From contig JANPER010000183.1 in assembly GCA_031423015.1 (NCBI GenBank), positions 1 through 64,000 of the forward strand: a DNA stretch of 64,000 bases, written 5' to 3'. This DNA comes from DATGPD01 sp031423015. GTDB taxonomy: Bacteria > Planctomycetota > UBA1135 > UBA2386. This document shows positions 42,618 through 51,185 of this stretch, in pieces. Numbering within the stretch: position 1 is the stretch's first letter; each line of letters begins with the position of its first letter. Made by a program: the position numbers and the translations under genes. Under the pieces are notes generated by a model. The model saw nothing but the letters and a program-made list of their open reading frames with translations. It was not told the origin of the DNA and did no database searches.

Positions 42618-44699
42618 TTGAAGCGCATGCTCATCAATGCGATCGATCCGGAGGAGAGCCGGATCGCGTCCGTGAAGGACGGCGTGCTGCAAGAGCTGCA
42701 CGTCGAGATCGCCAACCGCGAGGCATACCTCGGCAACATCTATAAGGGCCGAGTCGTCAACATCGAGCCGAGCATCGGCGCGGCGTTCGTGAGCTTTGGC
42801 GGCACGACCAATGGGTTCTTGCATGCATCCGACGTGCTGCCCGACTACGCCCGCGACGACTTCTCACTGGCCGACGTCCTCGAAGGGCGAGCGCGCGCCA
42901 GTGGCGAGGATGGTCCAGACGTCGTGCGTGCGGTCCTCGAAGACAGCGACGATGATGAAGACGACCCGGGCGAGCCAGTGGCCAAGAAGGCGTCAGCAGC
43001 GGGGGTTGAAGAGCAAGGCGCGGAGTCGGAGGACGAAGACTCGGACGAAGACTCGGACTCGGACTCGCACGAACGCCTGGACGCTGAGCTCGACGGCGGC
43101 GACGAGCCATCGGATGGTGGACTCGGCCATGCGGTAGGCGAGCCCCAGCAAGAAGAGCGGGGTCACGGCGCCGAGGACCTCGAAGACGAAGACGAGGCCC
43201 ACGGAGACCGCGCCGATGTGTCTACCGACGCTGACGACGACCCGCGCGACGACGCAGGGCAGGGCCACGAGGTCGGCGAGCCCCTTCAAGCGGTGCAGGC
43301 GGCGGAAGCCGGAGCATCCGGCGAAGGGGCCACGGGCACCGAGGCCGAGCCCTTGCCCGACGCCGCGGCGAGCGGTACGCGCGGGCGTGGCCGGCGCGGT
43401 CAGGCCGCCGAACACCGGGCTCGCCGGCCCCGGCTGCCGATCGACCGGCTGTTGCGCAAGGGGCAAGAGGTCATCGTGCAGATCACCAAGGAAGGGATCG
43501 GCAACAAGGGACCCACCTTGACGACCTACGTCTCGCTGCCCGGGCGGTGTTTGGTACTGATGCCGAGCCTTCCCAAGTGCGGTGTGTCGCGCAAGATCGA
43601 GGGGCACAAGGAGCGCCGCCGCCTGAAGCGGATCGTGCACGAGTTGGACACCATCGGCAACGGTGGCGTGGGCTTCATCGTGCGCACCGCCGGCACCGGC
43701 AAGACCAAGGAAGACATCGAACGCGATCGCGACTACCTGCAGCGCATCTGGGAGTTCGTCGGCCAGCGCACCAAGGTCACGCGCGCGCCGGCGCTGCTCT
43801 ACCAGGAGTCAGACCTCGTGCTGAAGGCGATGCGCGACCTCTTCACCCCCGACATCGAGGAGGTGGTGGTCGACTCCAAGGATGTGCACATGCGCATCAA
43901 GGACTTCGCTGACAAGCTGATGCCGCACATGTCGCAGCGGATCAGGCTGCACGAGGGACACACGCCGCTGTTCCACAGCTTTGGCATCGAGCCCGAGGTA
44001 GAGAAGCTCTATCAGCCGCGCGTCGAGATCGGCAACGGTGCGTACATCGTCGTCGAACAGACCGAGGCGCTGGTTTCGATCGACGTCAACTCCGGCAAGT
44101 TCAAGCCGGGATCGGACCTCGAAGAGACCGCCTTCCGCACCAATACTCAGGCGATCCCAGAGATCGTGCGCCAACTGCGCCTGCGCGACCTGGGCGGATT
44201 GATCATCATCGACTTCATCGACATGAATGCCGAGAAGCATCGGCGTGGTGTCGAGCGCAAGGTGGTGGAGTCGCTGAAGGGCGACCGCGCTCGCATCAAG
44301 GTCGGCCGCATCTCGCGTTTTGGTCTCATGGAGTTGACCCGCCAGCGGGTCGGGCCCGGCCTGAAGCGCACGGTGTTCACGCACTGCAGTCACTGCAACG
44401 CCACGGGGTTGGTTCGCACCGTCCAGAGCAAGGCGCTTGCGGTGCTGCGGGATGTGCGCGCCTTGGTGTCGCTCAAGGGCTTCTCGATCCTGCACGTTTA
44501 CGTCGCGTCGGCGGTCAACGATTACCTGGTGAACTACAAGCGCCGGCCGATCCTCGACCTCGAAGACGCCGTTGGCAAGAAGGTGGTGTTTCGCGCCGAG
44601 CCCACCTACCCGGTCGACGCGGTGCACTACCGATTTTTGACCGGCGACCGCCAGGAGGCCAAGGTGGCCGTCCCGGCCGGCTTGGGCGTGCGCCTCTGA
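42618..44699 (+). CDS. rng: Ribonuclease E/G with a large acidic insertion in the S1 domain
   Basis: 693 residues from a TTG at 42618 giving MKRMLINAIDPEESR, the canonical RNase E N-terminus, with AAAGGA nine bases upstream. The catalytic Asp pair is Asp489 (VSIDVNSGKF) and Asp532 (IIIDFIDMN), 43 apart as in E. coli (303/346); the zinc-link Cys590 and Cys593 (CSHCNATG) are 58 after the second Asp, also as in E. coli. The offset comes from an insertion of about 185 residues (87-272), rich in Asp/Glu/Ser, inside the S1 domain between GFLHASDVLP and RLLRKGQEVIVQITKE. There is no long C-terminal scaffold, so it is closer to RNase G in outline. Could equally be labelled rne. Confidence 0.92.
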   Translation: MKRMLINAIDPEESRIASVKDGVLQELHVEIANREAYLGNIYKGRVVNIEPSIGAAFVSFGGTTNGFLHASDVLPDYARDDFSLADVLEGRARASGEDGPDVVRAVLEDSDDDEDDPGEPVAKKASAAGVEEQGAESEDEDSDEDSDSDSHERLDAELDGGDEPSDGGLGHAVGEPQQEERGHGAEDLEDEDEAHGDRADVSTDADDDPRDDAGQGHEVGEPLQAVQAAEAGASGEGATGTEAEPLPDAAASGTRGRGRRGQAAEHRARRPRLPIDRLLRKGQEVIVQITKEGIGNKGPTLTTYVSLPGRCLVLMPSLPKCGVSRKIEGHKERRRLKRIVHELDTIGNGGVGFIVRTAGTGKTKEDIERDRDYLQRIWEFVGQRTKVTRAPALLYQESDLVLKAMRDLFTPDIEEVVVDSKDVHMRIKDFADKLMPHMSQRIRLHEGHTPLFHSFGIEPEVEKLYQPRVEIGNGAYIVVEQTEALVSIDVNSGKFKPGSDLEETAFRTNTQAIPEIVRQLRLRDLGGLIIIDFIDMNAEKHRRGVERKVVESLKGDRARIKVGRISRFGLMELTRQRVGPGLKRTVFTHCSHCNATGLVRTVQSKALAVLRDVRALVSLKGFSILHVYVASAVNDYLVNYKRRPILDLEDAVGKKVVFRAEPTYPVDAVHYRFLTGDRQEAKVAVPAGLGVRL

Positions 44700-44711
44700 G
44701 CCGTAGGACCC

Positions 44712-44731
44712 GCGGTCGTAGGCGCGACCGC
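44712..44731 (+). terminator. Hairpin between the RNase gene and rplU
   Basis: GCGGTCG (44712-44718) and CGACCGC (44725-44731) with a six-base loop, 12 bases after the RNase gene stop. No T-run. May separate the RNase transcript from the ribosomal-protein operon. Confidence 0.45.
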
Positions 44732-44819
44732 AAGCAGTGTCTGATCGAAGAACAATCGCGCCTTGATTCCTTCGTCGACGCCGCTACCTTCCTCCGCCCT
44801 TTCCTCCCCTCATTGGGCC

Positions 44820-45140
44820 ATGGCAGCAACCTACGCCATCATCGAAGATCGCACGCTCCAGTACCGGGTCTCTCCCGGCGAACGTGTTCGTTTGGCTTTC
44901 AACGACACCTGGCAGCCCGACGCGGCGGTCACCTTCGACAAGGTGTGCGCCGTTGGCGGCGGTACGCCGCGCATCGGCGCGCCCTATGTCCAGGGTGTCA
45001 GTGTCACCGCGAAGGTCATCGGCGAGATCGCCGGGCCCAAGTTGGTGATTCAGAAGTTCCGCCGGCGCAAGAACAGTCGGCGGCGCACCGGCTTCCGCGC
45101 GGTGTTTACCGAAGTCGAGATCCAGTCCATTTCGGGCTGA
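44820..45140 (+). CDS. rplU: 50S ribosomal protein L21
   Basis: 106 residues, standard length. Recognised from YAIIEDRTLQYRVSPGERV, APYVQGVSVTAKVIGEIAGPKLVIQKFRRRKNSRRRTGFR. The start ATG at 44820 gives the expected N-terminus MAATYAIIEDR. First gene of the usual rplU-rpmA-obg order; 13 bases separate it from rpmA. Confidence 0.95.
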   Translation: MAATYAIIEDRTLQYRVSPGERVRLAFNDTWQPDAAVTFDKVCAVGGGTPRIGAPYVQGVSVTAKVIGEIAGPKLVIQKFRRRKNSRRRTGFRAVFTEVEIQSISG

Positions 45141-45153
45141 GCGCGAGTACGCC

Positions 45154-45414
45154 ATGGCACACAAAAAGGGTCAGGGTTCCACCAAGAACGGCCGCGACAG
45201 CAACTCGCAGCACCGCGGCGTCAAGCGCTTTGGTGGTGAGGCGGTGACTGCTGGCACGATCATCATCCGCCAGTGCGGCACCAAGTGGCTGCCGGGCCAC
45301 AACGTCAAGCGCGGCTGCGACGACACGCTGTTCGCGCTCGTTGGCGGCAATGTGCGGTTCCAGAGCAACCGCAAGGTGCACGTCGACCCAACGCCCGCGG
45401 CGGCGAATAACTGA
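45154..45414 (+). CDS. rpmA: 50S ribosomal protein L27
   Basis: 86 residues. MAHKKGQGSTKNGRDSNSQH and KRFGGEAVTAGTIIIRQ are diagnostic of L27, as is GNVRFQSNRKVHVDP near the end. The N-terminus reads MAHKKG directly, without the short leader removed by protease in Firmicutes. Followed 50 bases later by obg. Confidence 0.96.
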   Translation: MAHKKGQGSTKNGRDSNSQHRGVKRFGGEAVTAGTIIIRQCGTKWLPGHNVKRGCDDTLFALVGGNVRFQSNRKVHVDPTPAAANN

Positions 45415-45464
45415 AGCGCTGCGGCTGCGGCCGCTTGTGCGGCGCGGCCCTAGTTCGCTCCGCC

Positions 45465-46463
45465 ATGTTCGTCGACGAGATCACGTTCGCGGTGCGCGGT
45501 GGTTCGGGCGGCAGCGGTTGCGTGTCGTTCCGCCGCGAGAAGTTCGCCGAGAAGGGCGGTCCCGATGGCGGCGATGGGGGCGACGGCGGCAGTGTGATCT
45601 TCGTGCCCAGTGGGCATGAGAACACCCTCTACCACCTCGTGGGTCGTACGGTCTACGACGCGCCCAACGGTCAGCCCGGCACCGCGGCGGACTGCTACGG
45701 CAAGAAGGGCGCCGACCTTGTTCTCAAGGTGCCGCTCGGCACCGTCGTGCTCGACGCCGAGCGCGGCAATGTCCTGCGCGACCTCAGCACGCCGGACGAG
45801 ATCTTCGTTGTGGCAACCGGCGGTCGCGGTGGGCGGGGCAACGCCCGCTTTGCCACTTCGACTAACCGCGCGCCGCGTCACTTCGAGCCGGGGCAAAGCG
45901 GTGAGCAGCGTCAGGTCCGCCTGAGCCTCAAGTTGATCGCCGACGTTGGGTTGCTCGGTTTGCCCAATGCCGGCAAGTCGACGTTGCTCGCCACGCTGTC
46001 GCGCGCTCGCCCCAAGATCGCGGACTATCCGTTCACCACGTTGGAGCCGCATCTAGGCATCGTCGCGCTCACCGGCGACCGGTCGTTCGTGATGGCGGAT
46101 CTACCAGGCCTGATCGAGGGAGCGCACCGTGGCCGCGGGCTTGGCGATCGCTTCCTCAAGCACGTCGAGCGCACGCGTCTGCTCTTGCACTTGGTCGACT
46201 GCTCGAGCGACGCCGCGATGCCGCCGGCAGACGCGGTGGGCGTGATTCGTGCTGAACTCGCGGGCTACTCGCAGGAACTCGCGACGCGACCGTGTCTGTT
46301 GGTGGCGACCAAAGTTGAAGATGACACCGCGCGCGCGGCGGCGCGTGAACTCGCCGCGAGCCTCGGTGAGACGGTCTTTGTCATCTCGGCGGCGACGCGG
46401 GCCGGGCTGCCCGAGTTGTTGGCGAACCTCGGTGAGCGATTGTGGCCGCGGCCGCCCGAGTAG
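45465..46463 (+). CDS. obg: GTPase ObgE/CgtA
   Basis: 332 residues. Glycine-rich Obg fold at the N-terminus (FRREKFAEKGGPDGGDGGDGG), then the G domain: G1 GLPNAGKST, G3 DLPGLIEGAH, and a KVED segment near the G4 position where N(T)KxD is usual. Obg helps late 50S assembly and stress control. The start ATG at 45465 gives the normal MFVDEITFAVRGG. The C-terminal OCT domain of some Obg proteins is absent. Confidence 0.94.
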   Translation: MFVDEITFAVRGGSGGSGCVSFRREKFAEKGGPDGGDGGDGGSVIFVPSGHENTLYHLVGRTVYDAPNGQPGTAADCYGKKGADLVLKVPLGTVVLDAERGNVLRDLSTPDEIFVVATGGRGGRGNARFATSTNRAPRHFEPGQSGEQRQVRLSLKLIADVGLLGLPNAGKSTLLATLSRARPKIADYPFTTLEPHLGIVALTGDRSFVMADLPGLIEGAHRGRGLGDRFLKHVERTRLLLHLVDCSSDAAMPPADAVGVIRAELAGYSQELATRPCLLVATKVEDDTARAAARELAASLGETVFVISAATRAGLPELLANLGERLWPRPPE

Positions 46464-46516
46464 GCCTTCGCGGCAAGGCCGGCTGATCGGGTCGGCCGGG
46501 CGAGGCGGTCACCGAG

Positions 46517-46542
46517 CTGAGGTCAGGGCCTGAGGTCAGGCC
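46517..46542 (+). repeat. 13-bp tandem repeat in the obg-pilT gap
   Basis: CTGAGGTCAGGGC is followed immediately by CTGAGGTCAGGCC. The two copies lie in the 205-base gap between obg and pilT, where no gene or clear promoter was recognised. Function unknown. Confidence 0.6.
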
Positions 46543-46668
46543 GTAGGAGGTGGTTGCCTGGGGCGACGCGCCGCGCTCGGCAAGGCCGGTCTCGCGTTGG
46601 GACAGCCAGAACGACGGTCCTGCTTCACTCGCGGCGGTCGCCTCGTCGATAGGGGAACTGGAGACTCT

Positions 46669-47790
46669 ATGGCACAGCCGAATCTCGACGACCTCCTGCG
46701 CATCATGGTCAAGGAGAAGGCCAGTGACCTGATCCTGAAGACGGCGGGTTGTCCGGCGATGCGCGTAGCCGGTCAGATCCGGTTCCTCGGCGACACGCCG
46801 CTCGAACTGGCGCAGCTGCGCACGTTCCTCAGCGAGGTCGTTCCCGACACCGATCGGCAAGAGTTCATGCGGCGTGGCGCCGCCGACATCGCGATCGACC
46901 GGCCCGGCATCGGCCGCTTTCGTTGCAACGCGTTCATCGTCGGTGGCCATCCGGGCTTCGTGTTCCGCGCCATCAAGGACACGGTGCCCACGTTCAAAGA
47001 CCTCAATCTGCCCATCGACCAGCTCAAGCGGCTGGCCAGCTTGCCGCGCGGACTCGTGCTCGCCACCGGGATCGCCGGCTCCGGCAAGTCCACGACCCTG
47101 GCGTCGATGCTCGACTTCGTCAACCGCAACCAAGCCAAGCACATCATCACGATCGAAGATCCGATCGAGTTCGTGTTCGAGGACAAGCGCAGCGTGGTGA
47201 ATCAGCGCGAGGTCGGCACCGACGCGCCATCCTTCGCCGAGGCCCTGCGGCACGCGGTGCGCCAGTCGCCCGACGTGGTGCTGATCGGCGAGATGCGTGA
47301 CAAGGAGACGATGGAGGCGGCGATCAACGCGGCTGAGACCGGCCACCTGGTGTTCTCGACGCTGCACACCGTCAACGCGGTGCAGACCGTGGAACGCATC
47401 ATCTCGTTCTTCCCGCCGCACCAGCACGATCTCATCCGGTTGCAGCTCGCACTCAACTTGCAGGGCGTGATCTCGATGCGCCTCATCAAGACCAAGGAAG
47501 GTCGTAGCCAGATGCCGGCGGTCGAGTTGCTGATCAACACGCCGTCGATCCGGGACCACATCGAGCGCGGCGAGACGCGCATGCTGCCCAAGGCTCTGGC
47601 CGAGGGTGCGTACTACGGCACGATGACCTTCAACCAGTCGTTGATCCGGCTGTACAACGCCGGCAACATCAGTTACGACGAAGCGATCGAGGCGTCGGAC
47701 AACCCGGATGAGTTGAAGTTGCAGATGCGCGGGATCACCAAGGGCGGCGCTACCTCCGCGGCCGACCAACCGACGCCGGCGCGCGCCTGA
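46669..47790 (+). CDS. pilT: PilT-type type IV pilus retraction ATPase
   Basis: 373 residues. Walker A GIAGSGKSTT, Asp box IEDPIEFVFEDKRSVVNQREVGTD, Walker B VLIGEMRDKETMEAA, His box HLVFSTLHT, and the C-terminal AIRNLIR-equivalent region replaced by KALAEGAYYGTMTFNQSL, which is closer to PilU/PilT-like proteins. Powers pilus disassembly. The start ATG at 46669 (MAQPNLDDLLRIMVKEKASDLILK) matches the family. Separated by about 8 kb from the pilM group and followed by the PDZ protein. Confidence 0.9.
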   Translation: MAQPNLDDLLRIMVKEKASDLILKTAGCPAMRVAGQIRFLGDTPLELAQLRTFLSEVVPDTDRQEFMRRGAADIAIDRPGIGRFRCNAFIVGGHPGFVFRAIKDTVPTFKDLNLPIDQLKRLASLPRGLVLATGIAGSGKSTTLASMLDFVNRNQAKHIITIEDPIEFVFEDKRSVVNQREVGTDAPSFAEALRHAVRQSPDVVLIGEMRDKETMEAAINAAETGHLVFSTLHTVNAVQTVERIISFFPPHQHDLIRLQLALNLQGVISMRLIKTKEGRSQMPAVELLINTPSIRDHIERGETRMLPKALAEGAYYGTMTFNQSLIRLYNAGNISYDEAIEASDNPDELKLQMRGITKGGATSAADQPTPARA

Positions 47791-47824
47791 GGGCAGGCGG
47801 CGCGGGTCGCCAACGGAGCAAACG

Positions 47825-47840
47825 CGGCACGCTCGCTGCC
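47825..47840 (+). promoter_or_regulatory. Candidate sigma-54 promoter upstream of the PDZ protein
   Basis: CGGCACG-CTCG-CTGCC compares with the sigma-54 consensus TGGCACG-N4-TTGC(A/T): GG and GC are ten bases apart as required. It lies 140 bases before the PDZ protein start at 47980. Since rpoN is in the same window, a sigma-54 promoter is plausible, but a single by-eye match is weak evidence. Confidence 0.3.
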
Positions 47841-47979
47841 ACCACTTGAGCAAGACTCTCAGGGGCGGCCCGGAATACGGCGGGGTGAAGCGCGTCGGAG
47901 GGGCGCCAAAGCCAGGCGCCGAAACAGAAGCCGTCGTTTTCCGGCGGCGAGTTCGCGCTAGACTTCCGAGCCTCGATCG

Positions 47980-49203
47980 ATGGCCAAGCTGCCAGTCAAC
48001 CTTCTGTTGTATGTGCTCTACCTCGCCTGCGCCGGCTTGATCGGTGGCATCGGCTACGCTTTCTACACCACATACAAGCTGAAGGAGCGCTACGGCGATG
48101 TGGCGTTCCGCCGCGAGATCAACACGCAGGTGGACCAACAGATCGCCCTCGGCAAGCAGGCGCAGCCCGAGCGCAAGAACTGGCGCTACGACGACGACGT
48201 GCTCGAGTGGTGGCAGAAGTTCAGTGCGGTCAATGTGGTCGGCAAGCTACCGCCCGAGCCGGTCACAGAAGAGGTCAAAAAGGAAGAGCCGGTGCCGCAG
48301 GACACCGGCACTCCGATCGGCGACATCGTGGTGCTGGAGTCGCTGTTGCTCGAGGTGAGCACTTCGAGCGATCAGGTGACGCACATCGTGGTGCGCTACA
48401 AGCCCAATGTCCCGGTGCAGCCGCCGCCGGACATGCTGGCGCCCGCCGGTTCTGGCGCCGGCCGGCCGGTCTGGTCGCCGGGCGATACCCCACGGGCCCC
48501 TTCGGCGCCGGCCGGCGCCGTTGCGATGCCGATGTCCGGCGCGGGCCAAACCGAGCTACGCCAGTTCGTGCATATCGATGAGACTCTGTGGCCGCCGCAC
48601 AGCAACCTGCGGCTCGTGAGTATCGCCGATGATGCGCAGTCGGCGTTCTTCCTGCGCGAGGATCCCAAGCGCGAGCGCGCGGAGTGGAAGCGCGAAGAGA
48701 TCTTCAAGAACGAACTCGAACTCGACGCCGAGGTCATCAAGACCCTGCGCGGCGAGCAACGTCGCGCGCGCGGTGAAGCTGCCGAGACGGCGGCTGGTGG
48801 CGAACAGCCACGGCCGACCGAAGTGTCCGATTGGCGCGATCTGCCGGAGACGGGCGAGGTTGCGCCGGGCCAGGTGCATATCAGTCGGCGCGACCACGAC
48901 TACGTGCGCGACAACGTGGAGAAGGTGTTCAACGAGGAAGTCGGCGTGAGCACCTACAAGGCGCGTGTCGGCAACTATGAGGGCCTGAAGATCGACCGCG
49001 TGTCGTCGCGGCTGGCCTCGTTCGGGTTCCAGCCGGGCGATGTCGTGTTGAGTGTCAACGGCGAGAAGGTGAAGAGCAAGTCGCAGGCTTACAGCGTGGG
49101 CAAGCGCCAGTATGAGGGCGGCACTCGGGTGTTCGTGGTCCAGGTGCTCAACGGTCGCGGCACGGGCGTTGAGACGCGCACCATCACGGTGCCCAAGAAC
49201 TGA
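47980..49203 (+). CDS. Membrane-anchored PDZ protein resembling type II secretion GspC
   Basis: 407 residues. One N-terminal membrane helix (LPVNLLLYVLYLACAGLIGGIGYAFY), a long Pro/charged linker, and a C-terminal PDZ domain at about 315-405 (YEGLKIDRVSSRLASFGFQPGDVVLSVNGEKVKSKSQAY). This layout, one helix, periplasmic linker and a PDZ at the end, matches GspC, which couples the inner platform to the secretin. Its place after pilT and near the pil genes supports a secretion or pilus role; the specific name is inference. Confidence 0.7.
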   Translation: MAKLPVNLLLYVLYLACAGLIGGIGYAFYTTYKLKERYGDVAFRREINTQVDQQIALGKQAQPERKNWRYDDDVLEWWQKFSAVNVVGKLPPEPVTEEVKKEEPVPQDTGTPIGDIVVLESLLLEVSTSSDQVTHIVVRYKPNVPVQPPPDMLAPAGSGAGRPVWSPGDTPRAPSAPAGAVAMPMSGAGQTELRQFVHIDETLWPPHSNLRLVSIADDAQSAFFLREDPKRERAEWKREEIFKNELELDAEVIKTLRGEQRRARGEAAETAAGGEQPRPTEVSDWRDLPETGEVAPGQVHISRRDHDYVRDNVEKVFNEEVGVSTYKARVGNYEGLKIDRVSSRLASFGFQPGDVVLSVNGEKVKSKSQAYSVGKRQYEGGTRVFVVQVLNGRGTGVETRTITVPKN

Positions 49204-49226
49204 GGCGCGCGGTCGATGTACCTGCC

Positions 49227-49955
49227 GTGCTCCTGACCGTCGATCGGGGGAACACGTCGCTCGACGTGATGCTGCACGGCGACCCACCCCAGCGTTGGCG
49301 CGCCAAAGCGAGTGAGCCGGCGGAGGTGTTGGCCGCGATCGCGGCGCTGCCGCCGCCGATGTCGCGTGCGGTTGGGTCGACGGTCGTGGCCGGTGGCCTC
49401 GAAGTCATCGCGGGCCTGCTGCTGCGCCGCGGCGTGCGCCTCGAACTCGCCGGCCACGATCTGCCGTGTCCGCTCGCACTCGCGTATCCAGAGCCATCGA
49501 CACTCGGTTCCGATCGTTGGGTGGCCGCGCTCGGCGCCTGGCGCCTCACGGGCGCCGCCATCGTCGTGCAGTGCGGCACGGCCATTACCACCGACGCCGT
49601 GGATGAGACCGGACGTTTCCTCGGCGGCGCGATCGCGCCTGGCCTGCACGCCATGGCGCGCGGCTTGGCGGCGTCCGCGCCGCGGCTGCCCATCTTCGGC
49701 GGCGTCCGCGACATCGCCGTGCCGGCGGTAACCTCGCAAGACTGCGTCGAAGCCGGGGTCGGCCTGGCGTTCTGCGGTGCGATCGAGCGTCTGGTCGCGG
49801 ACCTCCTCGGCGTGTTGCCGGCGGCCGCACTTCTTATCACCGGCGGCGCCGCTCCGACCTACCTGCGGCGCGGACACTTGGCGTTCACGCACGTTCCCGA
49901 CCTGTTGCATCAAGGGCTGCGGTGTCTGGCGCAGGCTTCCACGCCACGCTCCTGA
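49227..49955 (+). CDS. coaX: Type III pantothenate kinase
   Basis: 242 residues from a GTG at 49227. CoaX motifs in order: VDRGNTSLD (ATP site), EPSTLGSDRWVAALGA, VQCGTAITTDAVD and GGAIAPGLHAMARGLA. First step of coenzyme A synthesis. The 3' end overlaps the next gene by 34 bases, so the pair is cotranscribed. Confidence 0.92.
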   Translation: MLLTVDRGNTSLDVMLHGDPPQRWRAKASEPAEVLAAIAALPPPMSRAVGSTVVAGGLEVIAGLLLRRGVRLELAGHDLPCPLALAYPEPSTLGSDRWVAALGAWRLTGAAIVVQCGTAITTDAVDETGRFLGGAIAPGLHAMARGLAASAPRLPIFGGVRDIAVPAVTSQDCVEAGVGLAFCGAIERLVADLLGVLPAAALLITGGAAPTYLRRGHLAFTHVPDLLHQGLRCLAQASTPRS

Positions 49956-50965
49956 CCCCGCGGGCGCCCGGCGGTATCGCCGTCGTCGCGCTCGTGGGCG
50001 ACGCGCGCTTCGTCGCGGCGGCGCGCGTGCTCGGCGGCGTCGACATCGATGCGCAGCCGCGCTTGCGATGGCTGCGCTGTGCGGGCGAGCTTCTCGACCA
50101 GGCAGTGGTGTTCGATCGACCAGAGCGGTCGACAATCGAGCTGCATGTGCACGGCTCCGAGGCAGTCATCCGCGCGCTCGAAGACGCGTTCGGCCCCTGG
50201 TCACCCGCCCTGACGACGGCGCGCGAGCATGCGCTGTGCGGCGCCCTGAGCGAGACGCAACTGGACTTCGCGCTCGAGCAAGAACGCCTGCTGCTGCCGT
50301 TCCAGGGGCGCTTCGACCGGTGGGTGCGCGGGCACTCTGACGATGCGCCCGCCCTGCGCGCGGCCCAGGCACGGCACGCCCTCGCCATGGCGATCACCTC
50401 GCCGTGCGCAGTGGCGTTTGTGGGGCGCAAGAATGCTGGCAAGTCGACCCTGATGAATCGCCTGTTGTTCACCGAGCGCATACTCACCGGGCCGACCCCT
50501 GGACTCACACGCGACTCGGTACGTGAGATGGTGGCCTTGGATGGCTACCCCTACGAGTTGATCGATACCGCGGGTGAGGGCGATATCGTCGATGCTATCG
50601 ATGCGCGCGCCGTCGCGCTCAGTCGAGCCGCCCGTCGGTCGGCGTTGCTGGTGCTGGTGGTCGATGCCAGTTTGGGCATCGGTAGCATCGAGCGCGAGCT
50701 GCTGGCGATGGCGCCAGTTTCGCTGACTGTGCGCACCAAGGTCGACCTCGCCGCGGCGGCCTGGCCGGCGGACGTGCCGCCGCCGGGAGTCGACGTGACT
50801 TGTCGCGATCCTGGCGACGCACCTCGCGTGCGGGCGACGGTCGGCGCGTGGTTGCGGCGGGTGCGTCGCCTGCCGCCTGCCGGTCGGCTCGGAGGGGTGG
50901 CGCCGCTGGACTCGTTGGAGTTGGCGGAGTTGCGCGCCGCGCTGGAAAGCCACGCTGAACGCTGA
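49922..50965 (+). CDS. MnmE-like GTPase lacking the usual C-terminus
   Basis: 347 residues from a GTG at 49922. The N-terminal part resembles the MnmE tetrahydrofolate-binding domain (LTPRAPGGIAVVALVGDA, IELHVHGSEAVIRAL). The G domain has G1 GRKNAGKST (from about residue 167), G2 PGLTRDSV, G3 DTAGEGD and G4 TKVD. The C-terminal Cys-Ile-Gly-Lys motif that MnmE needs for tRNA modification is absent and the protein is about 100 residues shorter. It may be a relative with another role, or a reduced MnmE. Its GTG start lies inside coaX. Confidence 0.78.
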   Translation: MSGAGFHATLLTPRAPGGIAVVALVGDARFVAAARVLGGVDIDAQPRLRWLRCAGELLDQAVVFDRPERSTIELHVHGSEAVIRALEDAFGPWSPALTTAREHALCGALSETQLDFALEQERLLLPFQGRFDRWVRGHSDDAPALRAAQARHALAMAITSPCAVAFVGRKNAGKSTLMNRLLFTERILTGPTPGLTRDSVREMVALDGYPYELIDTAGEGDIVDAIDARAVALSRAARRSALLVLVVDASLGIGSIERELLAMAPVSLTVRTKVDLAAAAWPADVPPPGVDVTCRDPGDAPRVRATVGAWLRRVRRLPPAGRLGGVAPLDSLELAELRAALESHAER

Positions 50966-51016
50966 TCGCACCGTTCCGACTGAGACGCGTGAGCCAGAAT
51001 TGATCGGCCGCAGCGC

Positions 51017-51145
51017 CCGGCGCCCATCAGGCGCCGAAGAGGGGGAGGCCGCGTGTCGCGGCCGGCGTGGGGGGCGTGGGGGAGGGTCCGCCTCCCTCAC
51101 CAGCAAGGAACTCAGAGCCTGAGCAATTGTTGCTCAGGCTCTGAG
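51017..51145 (+). repeat. Intergenic repeat element, copy A, ending in a perfect palindrome
   Basis: A GC-rich block (CGGCGCCCATCAGGCGCC, then GTGTCGCGGCCGGCGTGGGG, GGGGGAGGGTCCGCC, CACCAGCAAGGAACT) followed by a perfect 16-base inverted repeat with arms CTCAGAGCCTGAGCAA (51111-51126) and TTGCTCAGGCTCTGAG (51130-51145), loop TTG. The same element occurs at 60608-60756 in reverse orientation. Here it separates the MnmE-like gene from pyrB. The palindrome could serve as a bidirectional terminator; the whole looks like a mobile or palindromic repeat family. Confidence 0.85.
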
Positions 51146-51185
51146 ACGCGTGCCTGAGCATGCGGTGCGGTTATGTTCGCGCCTG

